From: an uncultured SAR116 cluster alpha proteobacterium
Lineage (GTDB): Bacteria; Pseudomonadota; Alphaproteobacteria; Puniceispirillales; GCA-002684695
Length of the DNA stretch: 63,428 nucleotides
Direction of reading: 5' to 3'
NCBI GenBank assembly: GCA_902539295.1
Contig: CACBIM010000011.1
Location: 1-63,428, forward strand
Below the pieces are notes generated by a model that had not been told where the DNA came from, made no database searches, and saw only the letters and a list, made by a program, of their open reading frames with translations. Position numbers and translations under genes: made by a program. Shown one piece after another: positions 8,747 through 17,443 of the stretch (its first letter is position 1; each line of letters starts with the position of its first letter).

Positions 8747-9855
8747 TAAAAAATAACTACAGACCTTATTGATTTTCCTTGATGGAGCAAATCAAATCCC
8801 TTGTTTATTTCTTCAAATTTTAGGGCGTGAGTGATCATTGAATCAATTTCTATTTTTCCATCCATATACCAGTCTACGATCTTGGGTACATCAGTTCTTC
8901 CTCTCGCACCGCCAAAAGCTGTCCCTTTCCATGTTCTACCAGTGACAAGTTGAAAAGGTCGAGTACTAATTTCTTCACCAGAACCCGCTACGCCAATTAT
9001 AATACTCTCACCCCATCCTTTGTGAGCGCACTCTAGAGCAGTTCTCATAACCTCAACATTTCCAATGCATTCAAAACTATAATCAGCTCCTCCTCCTGTA
9101 ACTTCTACAATGTGATCAGTTAAATTTCCTTTTACATTTTTTGGATTTATAAAGTGTGTCATTCCATATTTTTTACCCCAGATTTCTTTGTCTGAATTTA
9201 AATCAACACCAACAATCATTTCAGCACCAATTAGTTTTAATCCCTGAATAACGTTTAAGCCTATACCACCAAGTCCAAACACTACTGCTCTGCATCCTGC
9301 TTCAGCCTTTGCTGTATTAATCACAGCACCAATGCCTGTTGTTACTCCACAGCCAACATAACAAACTTTATCAAAAGGCGCTGAAGGATTGATTTTAGCT
9401 AAGGCAATTTCAGGAAGAACTGTGAAATTAGAAAAGGTTGATGTACCCATATAATGGTAAATTGTTTTACCTTTGTGAGAAAACCTACTTGTTCCATTTG
9501 GCATTAATCCTTGTCCCTGGGTAGTTCTAATAGACTGACAAAGGTTAGTTTTTGGGTTTAGGCAATAATCACATTCTCTACACTCAGGAGTATAAAGTGG
9601 TATTACATGGTCACCTTGTTTTAAACCTTTTACATTCTTTCCAACTTCTTGAACTATACCTGCACCTTCATGGCCCATGATTGAAGGAAACAAACCTTCA
9701 GGGTCTTTGCCTGATAATGTATAAGCATCTGTATGGCATATACCAGTTGCTTTAATTTCAACTAAAACTTCACCCTCTTGAGGGCCTTCTAAATCAATTT
9801 CTAACAACTCTAATGGTTTTTTGGCTTCAAAAGCAACAGCAGCTCTAGTTTTCAT
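8746..9855 (-). CDS. frmA: S-(hydroxymethyl)glutathione dehydrogenase / class III alcohol dehydrogenase
   Basis: This zinc-dependent medium-chain dehydrogenase (369 residues) oxidises S-hydroxymethylglutathione, the spontaneous formaldehyde-glutathione adduct, with NAD. It has catalytic zinc ligands in [13 protein letters not shown] and GHEGAG, the structural zinc cluster [15 protein letters not shown], and the Rossmann segment [17 protein letters not shown]. The [11 protein letters not shown] stretch is typical of class III enzymes. With FghA it forms the glutathione-dependent formaldehyde detoxification or oxidation route. No frmR-type regulator is beside it. Confidence 0.96.
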   Translation of the reverse strand: MKTRAAVAFEAKKPLELLEIDLEGPQEGEVLVEIKATGICHTDAYTLSGKDPEGLFPSIMGHEGAGIVQEVGKNVKGLKQGDHVIPLYTPECRECDYCLNPKTNLCQSIRTTQGQGLMPNGTSRFSHKGKTIYHYMGTSTFSNFTVLPEIALAKINPSAPFDKVCYVGCGVTTGIGAVINTAKAEAGCRAVVFGLGGIGLNVIQGLKLIGAEMIVGVDLNSDKEIWGKKYGMTHFINPKNVKGNLTDHIVEVTGGGADYSFECIGNVEVMRTALECAHKGWGESIIIGVAGSGEEISTRPFQLVTGRTWKGTAFGGARGRTDVPKIVDWYMDGKIEIDSMITHALKFEEINKGFDLLHQGKSIRSVVIF

Positions 9856-9885
9856 AAATACTCCTTTTAAGGTGTAATTAATACT

Positions 9886-11115
9886 TTAATTATATTTATT
9901 TCGAAGAGCAAATATAAAAAGAAAAGTACAAATAAGTGAATAAATGGAAAAATATAAAAGAATAGTTTCAATTGTTAGGTCTAAATCCAATAGACCTCCA
10001 AAAATCACTGGCCCGATTGCAGAGCCAAAAACTGTCAAGGCACTCAATAAACTTTTTATTGAACCTAAAAATTGCGTACCATATAATTCTGCGATTATTG
10101 CTGGATGAGATGTATAAGTAAAACCAGAGCTCAGTCCAAGAAAAAACATATAAGGTATTACAGTATACGCTTCTCGAGATAATATTAAAAAAAATAAAGA
10201 AATGATTATAGGCACCAAACTATAAATCACTATTGTTTTTGCTGAAAATTTATCAATCAACGATCCTATAAATATCGCAAATAATGAAACTGAAATTGAA
10301 TAAACAAAATAATTTCCAGTGATCCATAAATGTGACCATTCCTTACTATCTGCAATATTTAAGTGATGAAAGAATAACGTTGTAAGAATTATGCCAGGTG
10401 CCATTAGACCTGGCACCATTAAATAAAATCTAAAATCTTTTAAAACTTCTGCCCTTGTGAAAGATCTAGCCTTAGAAATATTATTATTTATACTAATTTG
10501 ATCTTCAGGAATATTTGCAGTTTTTTCAATAAACCTCTCTTTGTATCCATTTAAAAGCAAAACAATTACTGGAAACAAACAAAAGAGAATAAAAATAGAC
10601 GAGCTCAAATAAGTTAAACGCCAACCAATTAATGAAATTAATATAATTACTACAAAAGGTAGTATTGCCTCACCAATCGCCATTCCTAAAGATCCAATAG
10701 CAATAGCAATTCCTCTTTTTTCAGAAAAGTATCGAGCCATCGTGGTTACAGAAATATGTGACGTAAGCCCTTGTCCTGTTTGCCTAAGTAAAAATACTGC
10801 AAATATTAAAAAAAAATAACCAGATACTATTGAAATAAAAAAACAGGAGAAAACTAACGCTATTACTGAAAAGTAAGTATAAAAGTTTAATCTATAATAA
10901 TCTATTAAACTACCAGAGTAAGTTAAAATAATAGCACTTAACAATGTTCCTATAAGATATATAGTTCCCCATGAAGTATGAGATAAGCCATATTCAAATT
11001 GTATAGATGGACCAAATAATGATATGAAAAAGGTTTGTCCAAAACTTGAAGTAAAGGACATAATAATTCCAAATAATAAAAGCCTAGAATTTTGATAAAA
11101 AAATTTAAAATGCAT
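9886..11115 (-). CDS. MFS transporter
   Basis: This 409-residue protein has about twelve hydrophobic segments and the architecture of a major facilitator superfamily permease. A central hydrophilic loop near residues 190-225 separates two six-helix halves, and RYFSEKRGIAIAIGSLGMAIGEA resembles the helix 4-5 signature of the monocarboxylate / oxalate-formate subgroup. Substrate is unknown. Its position directly upstream of formaldehyde-oxidation genes on the same strand might hint at a C1 or carboxylate substrate, but that is only inference. Confidence 0.85.
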   Translation of the reverse strand: MHFKFFYQNSRLLLFGIIMSFTSSFGQTFFISLFGPSIQFEYGLSHTSWGTIYLIGTLLSAIILTYSGSLIDYYRLNFYTYFSVIALVFSCFFISIVSGYFFLIFAVFLLRQTGQGLTSHISVTTMARYFSEKRGIAIAIGSLGMAIGEAILPFVVIILISLIGWRLTYLSSSIFILFCLFPVIVLLLNGYKERFIEKTANIPEDQISINNNISKARSFTRAEVLKDFRFYLMVPGLMAPGIILTTLFFHHLNIADSKEWSHLWITGNYFVYSISVSLFAIFIGSLIDKFSAKTIVIYSLVPIIISLFFLILSREAYTVIPYMFFLGLSSGFTYTSHPAIIAELYGTQFLGSIKSLLSALTVFGSAIGPVIFGGLLDLDLTIETILLYFSIYSLICTFLFIFALRNKYN

Positions 11116-11152
11116 AAATTAAACTAAAAATTTTTGCATTTAAATTAAGAAA

Positions 11153-12049
11153 TTAAAAAACATTAATTCTACCTTTTTTAATTTTTTTATTAGAAGATAA
11201 AATTTCAAATAAACTATAGAAAAACACACAAATCATTACTACTAAACCTCCATAGAGGGTATTTGTTGAAACTTTTTCATTAAGGAAAATAAAAACCCAA
11301 AATGGTCCTAATGCAAATTCAAATAACATAAAAAATGTTACTGATGATGCATATAAATACCTAGTTGCATAAATAAATATATAATTAACAAAACCTGATA
11401 AAATACCTCCCCAAATAAAACAAAGAAACATTTCATTGATTGGAATTTTAATAAAATTGTATGTCATAATTAATGTAATCCAAGATACCATTAATCCAGC
11501 AATCAATAGTGTTGGTAGCATATCTAATTTTCTAAACTTTCTTAAAGTAATGGCAAAACATGAAAAGAATAAAGCTGTTCCCAAAGCCATTATATTTCCA
11601 AAAAACTCATCTAATGCTAATCCTTCTGAAATCATCAAAACTATTCCAGCAAAGGCTATAATCATGATTATAATTGTTCTTATAGAAAGATTTTCATTTA
11701 AAAAATAAAAGGCTAATATAGCTGTAATAAAAGGTATTGCACTAAGAGTAAACAAAGCATTAGCAACTGTAGTATTTGCAAATGCATGTACAAACATAAT
11801 ATTCGCAAAAGTATAAAATATAGCAGCTAAAATGCCTGGAAATCCAATACTTTTAACGTTAATTAAAAAAAACTTTCTATATTGAAAAACTAAAATAATC
11901 GATATTGAAATACTAAAAAAAATTGACCTATAAAAAATAATTTGCCATGCATTAGCAACTTCAATATTCCTCATAATCAAGCCACCAAAACTTATGGCAA
12001 TGGAAGAAAATAATAATAATAATATTGATATTGATCTACTGTTAAACAT
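11153..12049 (-). CDS. EamA / DMT family permease
   Basis: This 298-residue protein has ten predicted helices in two EamA repeats. The first repeat includes QIIFYRSIFFSISI and NTTVANALFTLSAIPFITAIL, with AYFY-like ending FYFLNENLSIRT; the second ends FLNEKVSTNTLYGG. These drug/metabolite superfamily carriers commonly export amino acids or other small metabolites. The two copies of the F(F/L)NE motif at the end of the fourth helix of each half support the assignment. Substrate is unknown. Confidence 0.87.
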   Translation of the reverse strand: MFNSRSISILLLLFSSIAISFGGLIMRNIEVANAWQIIFYRSIFFSISISIILVFQYRKFFLINVKSIGFPGILAAIFYTFANIMFVHAFANTTVANALFTLSAIPFITAILAFYFLNENLSIRTIIIMIIAFAGIVLMISEGLALDEFFGNIMALGTALFFSCFAITLRKFRKLDMLPTLLIAGLMVSWITLIMTYNFIKIPINEMFLCFIWGGILSGFVNYIFIYATRYLYASSVTFFMLFEFALGPFWVFIFLNEKVSTNTLYGGLVVMICVFFYSLFEILSSNKKIKKGRINVF

Positions 12050-12219
12050 GTCTATAAAGTTGATTAAATTTGACTCTTGAGAACTAGTTTAAATTTTAAT
12101 CAATGTCTAATACTTTATTTAAAACTTCTAATTGTAAAATATAATTAATAAGTTAAAAATTCGAAGTATATAATAAAATTTGCATTTACAGGATCAAGGC
12201 AATCAAAACTCTGAAAAAT

Positions 12220-12906
12220 ATGTACTTAAAAGGCATTTATGATGCCTCAAATGTTCCAGGCTTTGCTCTTGGCAGCACAATGATGGGATTTTCTATTATT
12301 GCTAAGGAAGCAGGCTTTAATTTTTGGATGGTTATGCTTACAACTGCTACTGTTTGGGGAATGCCAGGGCAAGTCGCATTTGCAGGCTTATATGCAGTTG
12401 GAGCTTCACTTTTTCTAATTTTTATAGCAGTAACACTCGCAAACATGAGAATGATGTTAATGGTTATATCTGGTGCAAACATTCTTAATATAAAAAAATA
12501 TAAATTATCACTTTTTAGACAGGTAATAATTTTTCATTTAATGGCAATAACCAGCTGGGCTCAGATTGGGCATATGAAAGACAAGTTAATTGATGATGAC
12601 TTAATAAAATATTATACTGGTTTTTCAGTTTCAATTTTTATGTTTGGAATGACAGGCACATTAATTGGATTTTATATTGGTGATATAATTTCAAATGAAA
12701 TTCTGAGAGTTTTAATTTTTATCACACCTCTATATATTCTACTTTTAGTTGTAAACTCAAAAGAGACTTTTAACAAAATTTCAGTATATTTGGGTGGTCT
12801 CCTTGTAATAATTTTTTACCCTATTGCGGGCACTTGGAGTATTTTAATATCTGGAATATTTGGAGGATCTTTAGCTTTGTTATTAACATATAAATTAAAA
12901 AAATAA
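12220..12906 (+). CDS. azlC: AzlC family branched-chain amino acid exporter, large subunit
   Basis: AzlC and AzlD form an inner-membrane exporter for branched-chain and sometimes other amino acids. The 228-residue protein shows the AzlC pattern: GFALGSTMMGFSIIAKEAGF (about 13-32), TATVWGMPGQVAFAGLYAVG, then VTLANMRMMLMVISG. AzlC proteins typically have this small-residue-rich region followed by several helices. ATG 12220 is the first start in the frame, although it has no strong Shine-Dalgarno. The azlD partner follows after four bases. Confidence 0.85.
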   Translation: MYLKGIYDASNVPGFALGSTMMGFSIIAKEAGFNFWMVMLTTATVWGMPGQVAFAGLYAVGASLFLIFIAVTLANMRMMLMVISGANILNIKKYKLSLFRQVIIFHLMAITSWAQIGHMKDKLIDDDLIKYYTGFSVSIFMFGMTGTLIGFYIGDIISNEILRVLIFITPLYILLLVVNSKETFNKISVYLGGLLVIIFYPIAGTWSILISGIFGGSLALLLTYKLKK

Positions 12907-12910
12907 ATTT

Positions 12911-13246
12911 ATGAATATTGAATACACAAATTTAGAGAAAGTTTTAGCAATTGTATTAGCTTGTTTAGCAACAGGTATCTGGCGTTTAATTGGAGCTATA
13001 TTTTATAATAAAATTTCTGAAGACGGCATTTTGATAAAATGGATTAATGCAGTTGCGTATTCTATGGTTTCAGCAGTAATGATGATGATATTAGTATATC
13101 CTTCAGGTATTTTAGCAAATACATCAATTGAACATAGGTTAATAGCACTTGGTATTGGAATTTTGTTAATGGTGTTATATGGAAGGCTAATTTACGCAAT
13201 CTTAATTTCTATGATAAGTTTTGGTATTTTTGTAACTTATTTATAA
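12911..13246 (+). CDS. azlD: AzlD family transport protein, small subunit
   Basis: This 111-residue, four-helix hydrophobic protein fits the small AzlD partner. It contains LATGIWRLIGAIF early and an AVAYSMVSAVMMMILVYPSG segment in the middle, as is usual for AzlD. It starts four bases after azlC, so the pair is co-translated. Its stop is immediately next to the convergent unknown gene at 13247. Confidence 0.8.
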   Translation: MNIEYTNLEKVLAIVLACLATGIWRLIGAIFYNKISEDGILIKWINAVAYSMVSAVMMMILVYPSGILANTSIEHRLIALGIGILLMVLYGRLIYAILISMISFGIFVTYL

Positions 13247-13744
13247 TTATTGATTAAATAAGCTTTCAATTCCAACGTCTTTTGATGCAACATCTTTAAG
13301 TAATTCAATTTCAATATTATTTTCTATAGTCCAACCTGAAGGTGCGAGTTCCATTTGACCACTTCGCATGGCAAAAATATAGGCTTTGAATGCTTTTTTA
13401 GCATTGTTTATATTGTATTCAGGAGAAGCAGTTCCTTTTAGTTCTTTACTAAATAAACCTGTTAAGTTTCTTTTTGTTTTAGGATTTACAAAATTTATTT
13501 TATAACAACAAAATCCTGTAAGATAACTTAATGAAGCTTCACCAACTTCTAATTCGTTAAGCATTAATATATACTGTTCTGCGGTTTCCTCGAGAAGTAC
13601 AGGCTCAATTTTTTCATATTCTTTAGATATTGCATCAACATACTTATGAGACAAGGCAGGTAATGTTGTATTTTTAGAAATAAACTCTGTAGCAATCATA
13701 CCACAACTAAGATTAAAAATCCAATCTGGACAGTAAGAACTCAT
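13247..13744 (-). CDS. Hypothetical protein, soluble, 165 residues
   Basis: I do not recognise this family. The protein is soluble, without a signal peptide or transmembrane helix, mostly helical in composition, with a cysteine near each of residues 5, 14, and a CC pair around residue 90. An AAGG motif lies about eight bases before the ATG, and codon usage matches neighbours, so it is likely a real gene. It is convergent with azlD and divergent from gluconokinase; neither neighbour suggests a role. Confidence 0.7.
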   Translation of the reverse strand: MSSYCPDWIFNLSCGMIATEFISKNTTLPALSHKYVDAISKEYEKIEPVLLEETAEQYILMLNELEVGEASLSYLTGFCCYKINFVNPKTKRNLTGLFSKELKGTASPEYNINNAKKAFKAYIFAMRSGQMELAPSGWTIENNIEIELLKDVASKDVGIESLFNQ

Positions 13745-13876
13745 AAATTACCTTACATAAACTCTGGTGTATAAATATGATTACTCATAGCATGTTTCAA
13801 TAGATATATTTTAACATAAAATGTAAATTTTTCATAATTATTTAATATAATTATAATATGCACTAAGTTCATTATT

Positions 13877-14386
13877 ATGACTAACAAAAATCCATATTTA
13901 TGTATACTTATCATGGGTTTGCCTGGATCTGGCAAAACAACTGTAGGAAAAATTTTATCTGAACAATTGAAAGCAGTATTTATAGACGCAGATGATCATC
14001 ACACCATACATAATATTAGAAAAATGTCTAATGGTCACCCTTTAACTGATCTAGATAGAAAAAATTGGTTATCGAACATTTTAAATAACGCAAGAGAAAA
14101 ACTTAAAAATCAAAATGTAATTATTGCATGCTCAGCATTAAAAGAAAAATATAGAAAATTTTTAATCTCTTTAAACTTTAAGTTAGTATATCTTAAAATT
14201 AATCACAATGTAGCATTGGATAGAATCATAAAAAGAAAAAACCATTTTATGCCTTCATCTCTTTTAGAAAGTCAGATTAAAATTTTGGAAGAGCCTAGAA
14301 AAGCTTTAATAATAGATGCTAATATTGAGGTAAATAAAATAAAGAAAATTATTGTTAAGCATATATCTAAGTTTAGAAATAATTAA
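13877..14386 (+). CDS. gntK: Gluconokinase
   Basis: The enzyme phosphorylates D-gluconate to 6-phosphogluconate, feeding the Entner-Doudoroff or pentose-phosphate route. The 169-residue protein is a standard GntK-type P-loop kinase: MGLPGSGKTTVGK (Walker A, about 12-24), DADDHHTIHNIRKMSNGHPL (substrate loop) and LTDLDRKNWL, then ACSALKEKYR. No gluconate transporter or dehydratase is adjacent, so it stands alone. The start has no clear Shine-Dalgarno, but the frame begins where the family begins. Confidence 0.93.
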   Translation: MTNKNPYLCILIMGLPGSGKTTVGKILSEQLKAVFIDADDHHTIHNIRKMSNGHPLTDLDRKNWLSNILNNAREKLKNQNVIIACSALKEKYRKFLISLNFKLVYLKINHNVALDRIIKRKNHFMPSSLLESQIKILEEPRKALIIDANIEVNKIKKIIVKHISKFRNN

Positions 14387-14393
14387 AAATTAA

Positions 14394-15707
14394 TTATTGA
14401 TACTGATCTAAATCTTCATTCTTGTAAAAAATAAACGGAAAACCACCAAACACAGCATCCCCCCAAGTATTACCATATATATTATAACTGGCATCAATCT
14501 CATTAATTTCTAAAGTATCTATTAGTCCATCATTATTATAATCTTCAAAAATATTATTAATTTTATTTTTATTTTCTGTGCTCCAGTAAACCTTTAATTT
14601 TTTTATTTTATTAAATTCTATATTTTGATTTGATATATTGTTTTTATATATAGAAACAAACCCAAACTGTGCTGTTTGCAAAAAATCAGCCTGTTCAAAT
14701 TTATATTTAAATTCCTGACCTTTTGTAGGACATGTTTTAGTAGCATAAAATCCATTAATATTTTCTAAATATTTTTTTGGGTAAATTAAGAACTTATTAA
14801 AAATTGAGTCAATTATTTCAGAAATTTTAAAATTTCCAGATATTTCAGTATTAAAATAATCATATCCTTGTGTTTTTAGATTTTGAAGGATTGCAAAAAT
14901 TGGATTTAATGAATGTATATGATAATGACTGCTGCAATGTTGTCTTTTTAGCTCAAAGAGAAACAAACCGTCTTTAGTTATATTCTTATTTAGAACAGTA
15001 AAAAACCTATTAACACTATGTTCAAACCTATTATTGTCATTTAGAAGTATCGACATCGTAATAAGAGAATTTGTTACATTATAAGTATGATTTCCAAAGC
15101 AAGAATTATTCATCATTAATTTGCAACCGTCATCATTATTTAAGTTATCATAAAGTTTCTTTATCCATTCATGCATATATTCTTGCTGATCATTATTTGC
15201 TAAATCTCTAACAAAGCTCCAAGCAAATAAAAAAGGGGGTAGATTTCTAGCATACCAGTAAGGTCCACTGTGATCTTCAATCCATTCTGGAGATATAGAA
15301 TAGAAGTTTTCAAGTTTAGAGAGTTCAATTATAAAATTGAGTAATTCTATTTTATCATTTCTGTTACCATTGATCATTACTTTACAAACAATCAAAGCAA
15401 AATCATTCATTGCGTCTGCATGTTCATCCATTACATCCCAGTCAGTGAATGTTTTATTAAAAACTTTTTTAATATGATTTTTTTTATTTAAATTTTTGAT
15501 ACTAATTAGATCATTATCTGCGTCATCACTATTTTTTAGACAAAAAGAAAAACTTAAAAAATTATCCCTATAAAAATTCAAATTTTCAGATAATTTTTCT
15601 TTCGTAATAAAAACTTCATAAGGTTTATTAATTTTGAAATTTATCTCATTTGAATTTGATGATGAAATAAAGATTATTATAATTAAAATAGAAATAATAT
15701 ATTTCAT
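14394..15707 (-). CDS. Exported alginate lyase-like (PL5-type) protein with an EF-hand loop
   Basis: This 437-residue protein starts with a Sec-type signal peptide (MKYIISILIIIIFISSSNS). Its body resembles the alpha/alpha toroid of PL5 alginate lyases: WYARNLPPFLFAWSF, NNSCFGNHTYNVTNSL (200-215), and ELKRQHCSSHYHIHSLNPI (252-270), which parallels the E-x-x-RG-x-RAL-x-YH signature of that family. Identity is low, so the substrate (alginate or another polyuronate) is uncertain. Residues 389-400 (DYNNDGLIDTLE) form a complete EF-hand calcium loop, unusual in this fold. Its 5' end lies about 20 bases downstream of the tRNA-Lys. Confidence 0.6.
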   Translation of the reverse strand: MKYIISILIIIIFISSSNSNEINFKINKPYEVFITKEKLSENLNFYRDNFLSFSFCLKNSDDADNDLISIKNLNKKNHIKKVFNKTFTDWDVMDEHADAMNDFALIVCKVMINGNRNDKIELLNFIIELSKLENFYSISPEWIEDHSGPYWYARNLPPFLFAWSFVRDLANNDQQEYMHEWIKKLYDNLNNDDGCKLMMNNSCFGNHTYNVTNSLITMSILLNDNNRFEHSVNRFFTVLNKNITKDGLFLFELKRQHCSSHYHIHSLNPIFAILQNLKTQGYDYFNTEISGNFKISEIIDSIFNKFLIYPKKYLENINGFYATKTCPTKGQEFKYKFEQADFLQTAQFGFVSIYKNNISNQNIEFNKIKKLKVYWSTENKNKINNIFEDYNNDGLIDTLEINEIDASYNIYGNTWGDAVFGGFPFIFYKNEDLDQYQ

Positions 15708-15729
15708 AAATATATCAAAAGTTATTTAA

Positions 15730-15805
15730 TGGTGAGCCGTGCAGGATTCGAACCTGCGACCCAGTGATTAAAAGTCACTTGCTCTACCAACTGAGCTAAC
15801 GGCCC
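15730..15805 (-). tRNA. tRNA-Lys(TTT), CCA encoded
   Basis: Reading the minus strand, a full cloverleaf is visible: acceptor GGGCCGT pairs with ACGGCTC (one G-T), D-arm TTAGCTCAGTTGGTAGAGC, anticodon loop with TTT (CTTTTAA), T-arm with GGTTCGAATCC, and an encoded CCA after discriminator A. The anticodon gives lysine. A 41-bp stretch covering its first half recurs at 17444-17484. Confidence 0.97.
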
Positions 15806-15806
15806 A
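15766..15806. repeat. 41-bp direct repeat, copy 1 (within intact tRNA-Lys)
   Basis: This stretch covers the 5' half of tRNA-Lys through the anticodon loop, plus one flanking base. It is identical base for base to 17444-17484 in the same orientation. The pair bounds a 1.6 kb segment holding a single gene and looks like the core of a site-specific recombination site at a tRNA. Confidence 0.9.
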
Positions 15807-15819
15807 CAATATAATCAAA

Positions 15820-15848
15820 TCAATAGTTTAACCTTAAATAGTTGTCAA
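15820..15848 (-). promoter_or_regulatory. Probable sigma-70 promoter of tRNA-Lys
   Basis: On the minus strand TTGACA (15843-15848), a perfect -35 box, is followed after 17 bases by TATTGA (15820-15825), ending 14 bases before the mature tRNA 5' end. The -10 match is weak. A matching arrangement, TTGATT (17520-17525), 17 bases, TAGTTT, lies the same distance ahead of the half-tRNA copy at 17484. Confidence 0.5.
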
Positions 15849-15850
15849 CT

Positions 15851-15877
15851 GATTAAAAAAGGTCAGTTGCTCCAACT
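15851..15877. repeat. Degenerate third copy of the tRNA-Lys core
   Basis: The sequence GATTAAAA-(AAG)-GTCAGTTGCTC-CAACT aligns with the repeat core GATTAAAA-GTCACTTGCTC-TAC-CAACT with one substitution and small indels. The bases in front of it (TAGTTG-TCAACT) also resemble those in front of the copy at 17444 (TAGTTGACTAAAC). It cannot fold as a tRNA half. Confidence 0.5.
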
Positions 15878-16028
15878 ATTTTTTTATCCACTATTGACCT
15901 AATTATGCCTATTAATTATTCCCTATCATAAAAAATATCAATAGAAATATTAGATTTATTTAATATATTTTGAGGCTAGCTCAGAGCTTTAATTTATTTT
16001 AATTTCTTTTTGATAAGGTTTTTATTCA
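15878..16028. other. Intergenic region inside the tRNA-bounded segment
   Basis: AT-rich, with no open frame of useful length on either strand and no recognisable terminator after the minus-strand MORN/protease gene. I see nothing further here. Confidence 0.5.
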
Positions 16029-17255
16029 TCATTTAACTAAATCTCTAAAGATAACTTTCTTGGTACTGAACTTCTTTATCTGTGCCAATGTCATCCAGCA
16101 TGAAAGGTAGAGTGTAGCCTGTTTAATATTATAACCTAAATCAGACTTGTTCATTTCTTTTGTATGAGGAGATGGATTGTTAACATTGTGGGCTTGGATT
16201 AAGTTTTCAACGACAGATGATTTAATTCCAAAATTTATGTTTTCAGGAATAGAACCAAACTCTTTCAATGCATATTGTATATCAAGTTTAGCAACTGCAA
16301 CCCCAACTACATTTCCCTTTTCATCTAATATTGGTCCACCACTATTGCCCTGCTGTAAAGCTGCATCAATTTGGATGTTTGAATAATTATTTCCTACTCC
16401 TGCTTCGGAACTAACTACACCTTTAGTAACCTTTACTGATGATGAAATAGTATTGCCAAATGGAAAACCAGCAACATAAACATCCTGTAATAATGATGGG
16501 TTTTTATCACTTAAAGGAAAGATAACATTAGGTTTAAAATTACTCTTAATCAAAGCGAGGTCATTTAAAATATCATTAGCTATAACCTTGCCTTTATAAA
16601 CATCACCATCTTTATGAACTTTTACTTCAGTACAGCCTTCTATCACATGATGATTGGTTACTATATGTCCATCTTTTGATACAATAAAGCCTGTTCCTGA
16701 TGCTGCTTGAAGGACTTCTTCAGATTGAATTTCTTTTTTAGGTTCTGTTTTCTTGACATTTTGAAATTCACCGTCCTTAAAAATACCCTGCCTATATATG
16801 CTTCTATCAGCATTATATAGAATTCCTTCTCCATTATATTTATTATCCTTCCATTCTCCGATGTATTTTCTTCCATCGGCAAAGGTATAAGTGCCCCTTC
16901 CATTATATTTACCATCCTTCCATTCTCCGTCGTATTTTCTTCCATCGGCAAAGGTATAAGTGCCCTCTCCATGAAATTTACCACCCTTCCATTCTCCGAA
17001 GTATTCACTTCCATCACCAAATTCACCACCTCCTAATCCATCGGGAACACCAAATTTGAAATCTCCCCAAAATTTATATCCTTTATTCTTACCTTTTTTA
17101 ATAACTACACCTCCTGTGCAATTATGCCACCGCTTTTCATATGGCTCATGAATGGTTTTAGCATAATAAGATTGACAATTAGGCAGTGCCCAACTCTGTG
17201 ATGTCAAAAGAGTTGATGAAAATAATAATAGAATAATAAAATATAAAACTCTCAT
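16029..17255 (-). CDS. Secreted MORN-repeat / trypsin-like serine protease fusion
   Basis: The 408-residue protein has a signal peptide (hydrophobic stretch 3-20, likely cleavage after SWA), a cysteine-containing segment, three to four MORN repeats (about 83-160; YFGEWKGGKFHGEGTYTF and near-copies), and an S1C/trypsin-like protease domain (about 185-340). The triad is complete: His203 in TNHHVIEG, Asp232 in NDLALI and Ser305 in QGNSGGP. No PDZ domain follows, unlike DegP. A C-terminal tail ends at IFRDLVK. It is the only gene between the two tRNA-Lys half copies. Peptidase activity in the periplasm or outside the cell is likely; the target is unknown. Confidence 0.85.
   Translation of the reverse strand: MRVLYFIILLLFSSTLLTSQSWALPNCQSYYAKTIHEPYEKRWHNCTGGVVIKKGKNKGYKFWGDFKFGVPDGLGGGEFGDGSEYFGEWKGGKFHGEGTYTFADGRKYDGEWKDGKYNGRGTYTFADGRKYIGEWKDNKYNGEGILYNADRSIYRQGIFKDGEFQNVKKTEPKKEIQSEEVLQAASGTGFIVSKDGHIVTNHHVIEGCTEVKVHKDGDVYKGKVIANDILNDLALIKSNFKPNVIFPLSDKNPSLLQDVYVAGFPFGNTISSSVKVTKGVVSSEAGVGNNYSNIQIDAALQQGNSGGPILDEKGNVVGVAVAKLDIQYALKEFGSIPENINFGIKSSVVENLIQAHNVNNPSPHTKEMNKSDLGYNIKQATLYLSCWMTLAQIKKFSTKKVIFRDLVK
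16782..16998 (-). repeat. 69-bp tandem coding repeats (MORN units)
   Basis: The stretch CCATTCTCCG recurs at 16851, 16920 and 16989, exactly 69 bases apart, and the two full units between are alike at most positions. Each unit encodes 23 residues of MORN repeat (GTYTFADGRKYxGEWKDxKY). The high DNA identity points to recent expansion within the gene. Confidence 0.85.
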
Positions 17256-17443
17256 ACCTAAAACCCTACCATCTCACCCTCATCTGTGACAAGTGTGACA
17301 AAATCACAGCGTTTCATAAGTAAACACCTTTTTTTCTGTCAACTTTGTCCATATCACCTACTAATAGTGGATGGACAAAATTCTATCCTATTGTATTTAT
17401 TATATATTAAAAAAAAATGGTCGATTAAATTAGTTGACTAAAC
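17256..17443. other. Intergenic region upstream of the MORN/protease gene
   Basis: AT-rich, without a gene. It contains GTGACAAGTGTGACAAAATCAC, a short imperfect inverted arrangement about 35 bases ahead of the MORN/protease start, and a palindrome TAGTTGACTA (17431-17440) next to the half-tRNA copy. A promoter for the protease probably lies here, but I cannot pick one with confidence. Confidence 0.4.

Noticed and set aside
16850-16998. Regularly spaced repeats considered as a CRISPR array
   Set aside because: The 69-bp units are contiguous and coding, with no distinct spacers, no leader and no cas genes.
16661-17029. A 122-codon repetitive frame antisense-shifted within the MORN/protease gene
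   Set aside because: It is the alternative frame of the 69-bp coding repeats. It has no ribosome-binding site, and the main frame has a signal peptide and a full catalytic triad.
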